Of a stretch of DNA of 5,626 nt, positions 3,815 to 5,626 are shown piece after piece (position 1 is the stretch's first letter; every line of letters begins with the position of its first letter). The position numbers and the translations under genes are program-made. Source of the DNA: Planctomycetota bacterium (lineage in GTDB: Bacteria > Planctomycetota > Phycisphaerae > Sedimentisphaerales > UBA12454); the NCBI GenBank assembly GCA_018828825.1, contig JAHJUV010000043.1, positions 1 to 5,626 on the forward strand, in the 5' to 3' direction. Below the pieces are notes generated by a model. The model worked only from the letters and a program-made list of their open reading frames with translations, was not told where the DNA came from and did no database searches.

Positions 3815-5626
3815 CTAAAAATCTAATTCTATTTGATTAGATTTTTTCTTCGTTTTCGGAGCTTGACGCATTTCGTCTGAAACTTCAGGTAATTCATCAG
3901 CTTGAAACAATTTGCTCTCAAGAACCCTCTCGAATAGTTTGATTTGAGAAGGATATCCTTCTATAGTTTTTTCCAGAACCCAAAGTAATTCCAGCAATTC
4001 ACGAGTAAATTGGTGTGTCCAAGTTGTTGGGCGAATGTCGTCCAACGGAGAGGATTTCCTGCCGGAACGTTTTTTCATACGATATCCCAGCCAAGATTGT
4101 ACTACTTTCAAGCCTGATACTTCAAAATCATAAACTGCCGGACTTACAGGATTAAATGAACCATCACCGACAAACAGTGTTTGTGTGGTTTCGTCATAGT
4201 TATACTCTTCGGGATAATTATTCTCTTTGTCAGAAACAGCCTTTTTGCATTTGGCGAAACCTTTAGGAATATTACCTTGTTTTTGGTTTTTATTTATCAT
4301 ACGTTGTGAATAAGTATGCAACCAAATCAATGATTGTCCAAATTGGGAAAGTTCAAAAAACAGCTTAACATCTTTTGTCAGCGGTACACGGATTTCACAA
4401 TTACCAAGCTCCTTTTTAAAACGTTTTGTATATTCGGGATGTGCAAGTACTGCATAGATATATCCCGCAAAATCTTCCGGCGAAACATTTTTATCATAAG
4501 TATTTTTTAGCAACCCTAAAAGCTCCGGAATAAGATTCGGCAATGTTGCGTCGGCATTTCGGTAAAGCGGCAACACAGCCTTGGCACCATATGAACCTCT
4601 AAAACAGTCTATATCTGGTATTTCACTGCAAGCTATCAATGCAGGACCTTTCCCCAAAGGAGTTGAAAACAAACCTACTAAATAAATCTGATTTTCTTCA
4701 TAAGATTGCCAAAGCTTTACAGAAAACACATCGCCAAGTCGATTATCAGGTATTATCCATTGTCGATCAAAAGAACGGTAGCAATATGGTACTGGTCTGA
4801 TGATATGCGAATTTGCATCCATTGTTGATATTGGTTCAAGTTTTTTTGTGGTAACTAATAAATCATCATGTGTATTCGTAATTTTTCTGTCTCTGCTTTC
4901 TTTGAACAATGATGGACGTTCCAAGGCAGATGAGGTAACTAAAGATATCCAGCGTTCATTTAGTAGCTCAGAAGATGGGCCGATTGGCCAAGTGCGATTT
5001 AATTTACATCCTGATTGCTGCCAAGGCATCAAATCGACAAGATTTGGCCATTGTGTGAATATGCCTTTAATTTTAGGCCTGAAAGAATCTTGCCAGCCGG
5101 TAGAAATAGATTCCCATTTTATATCTTTAGAGGAACGAATTTTATCAAGTTTTTGCAGTTTTTCTTCTTTTGTACCTTCAATCTTTACATATCTAACTTT
5201 GGCAGGAATATTCTTATCCGGTTGGCTACCACGCCATGCGACAAAAATAGCCACTGGTGTCTGGATGGCAAAGATGTTTTCGTCTTTTCTGGTTCCTCGT
5301 CCCTCACCGCCAAGGTCGATAATGTCAATATGGTCACAAATTCGACGTATATGTTCACGAACACCAACAAATGCATCGCCGTCAAGATAGCTTGAGGCAG
5401 TAATAAATGAAATTATGCCCGGTCCTTTAGCTGTTTTATGTTCAAACACTTTCCAAAGCGACCAGCGTATAAAATACGCATAGAGATTATATATATTTTT
5501 TAGATGAACTCCGAATCCGGCTTGCCTTGCCGGTTCAAGAAAATCTTCAAGAATTGGCAGAACTTTACTACCTTCTTCTCCATATCGAACCCAACCTCCA
5601 TTTGTGGCGCGATTTTCACGAGTAGA
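3815..5626 (-). CDS. Type ISP-like restriction-modification DNA adenine methyltransferase, C-terminal part
   Basis: This is the C-terminal 603 residues of a large N6-adenine DNA methyltransferase; the frame is open to the window edge, so the start and the catalytic NPPY motif lie beyond it. GTG at 5449 is an internal Val, not a start, since clear homology continues upstream (GGWVRYGEEG, then HLKNIYNLYAYFIRWSLWKV). Numbering from the window edge, the methyltransferase core ends with GIISFITASSYL (70-81) and DLGGEGRGTRKDENIF (104-119) followed by QTPVAIFV, as in type ISP (LlaBIII-like) and related Eco57I-like enzymes. A variable stretch with YRSFDRQW (283-290) follows. The C-terminal specificity region has FAGYIYAVLAHPEY (386-399), WLHTYSQRM, then WLGYRMKKRSGRKSSPLDDI (512-531) and TRELLELLWVLEKTI. 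The tail is Lys-rich. No helicase or nuclease motif is visible in this part. Methylation alone or methylation plus restriction are both possible. Base composition is markedly AT-rich relative to rpoN, which suggests horizontal transfer, as is common for such genes. Confidence 0.85.
   Translation of the reverse strand, partial: STRENRATNGGWVRYGEEGSKVLPILEDFLEPARQAGFGVHLKNIYNLYAYFIRWSLWKVFEHKTAKGPGIISFITASSYLDGDAFVGVREHIRRICDHIDIIDLGGEGRGTRKDENIFAIQTPVAIFVAWRGSQPDKNIPAKVRYVKIEGTKEEKLQKLDKIRSSKDIKWESISTGWQDSFRPKIKGIFTQWPNLVDLMPWQQSGCKLNRTWPIGPSSELLNERWISLVTSSALERPSLFKESRDRKITNTHDDLLVTTKKLEPISTMDANSHIIRPVPYCYRSFDRQWIIPDNRLGDVFSVKLWQSYEENQIYLVGLFSTPLGKGPALIACSEIPDIDCFRGSYGAKAVLPLYRNADATLPNLIPELLGLLKNTYDKNVSPEDFAGYIYAVLAHPEYTKRFKKELGNCEIRVPLTKDVKLFFELSQFGQSLIWLHTYSQRMINKNQKQGNIPKGFAKCKKAVSDKENNYPEEYNYDETTQTLFVGDGSFNPVSPAVYDFEVSGLKVVQSWLGYRMKKRSGRKSSPLDDIRPTTWTHQFTRELLELLWVLEKTIEGYPSQIKLFERVLESKLFQADELPEVSDEMRQAPKTKKKSNQIELDF
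3817..3847 (+). terminator. Intrinsic terminator for the mlaF-like gene, shared with the convergent methyltransferase gene
   Basis: AAAAATCTAAT (3817-3827) and ATTAGATTTTT (3836-3846) form a perfect 11-base inverted repeat with an eight-base loop, and six T follow on from 3842. It starts 50 bases after the mlaF-like stop. It also contains the last codons and stop of the methyltransferase gene on the other strand, so it can act in both directions. The stem is AT-rich (only two G-C pairs), which weakens it. Confidence 0.6.

Noticed and set aside
4800..5390. Plus-strand open frames of 196 and 126 codons opposite the methyltransferase
   Set aside because: Both are shadows of a minus-strand gene with continuous family similarity, have no ribosome site, and show no domain.
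5447..5449. GTG at 5449 as the start of the methyltransferase
   Set aside because: The same frame stays open for 59 more codons to the window edge and reads GGWVRYGEEG and LKNIYNLYAYF, which belong to the methyltransferase core. The start must lie outside the window.

Overview
The window is a 5.6 kb piece of a bacterial chromosome with five readable genes or gene parts and one gene remnant. It is probably from a planctomycete-like anaerobe. This rests only on the style of the sigma-54 C-terminus, the glycosyltransferase motif variant and the scarcity of Shine-Dalgarno sequences, and is an inference of moderate to low strength. There are no RNA genes, CRISPR arrays or insertion sequences that I can support.

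Layout. (1) Positions 1-605, plus strand: the C-terminal 200 residues of a GT4-type glycosyltransferase, cut by the window start. (2) Positions 602-1018, plus: a complete YjbQ/UPF0047 protein, overlapping the glycosyltransferase by ATGA. (3) Positions 1056-2531, minus: a complete RNA polymerase sigma-54 factor (rpoN), convergent with yjbQ. (4) Positions 2532-2945: a 414-base region with no intact gene. It holds a candidate rpoN promoter, a C-terminal scrap of folC (minus strand), a pair of mutually exclusive small hairpins at the edge of that scrap, and a candidate promoter for the next gene that would give an almost leaderless mRNA. (5) Positions 2946-3767, plus: a complete ABC ATPase of the MlaF/Ttg2A type with no permease or substrate-binding partner in view. 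(6) Positions 3815-5626, minus: the C-terminal 603 residues of a large adenine-specific DNA methyltransferase of the type ISP-like restriction-modification family, visibly more AT-rich than rpoN and running off the right edge.

The genes do not form one pathway. The left half looks like core chromosome (envelope glycosylation, a YjbQ enzyme, sigma-54). The right half has signs of rearrangement: a folC tail with no body, an orphan MlaF ATPase, then an AT-rich restriction-modification gene that may be the edge of a defence or mobile region continuing to the right. The most informative observations are the folC scar between rpoN and the ATPase, and the truncated methyltransferase whose upstream neighbours would show which defence system it belongs to. 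I found no clearly undescribed system inside the window.
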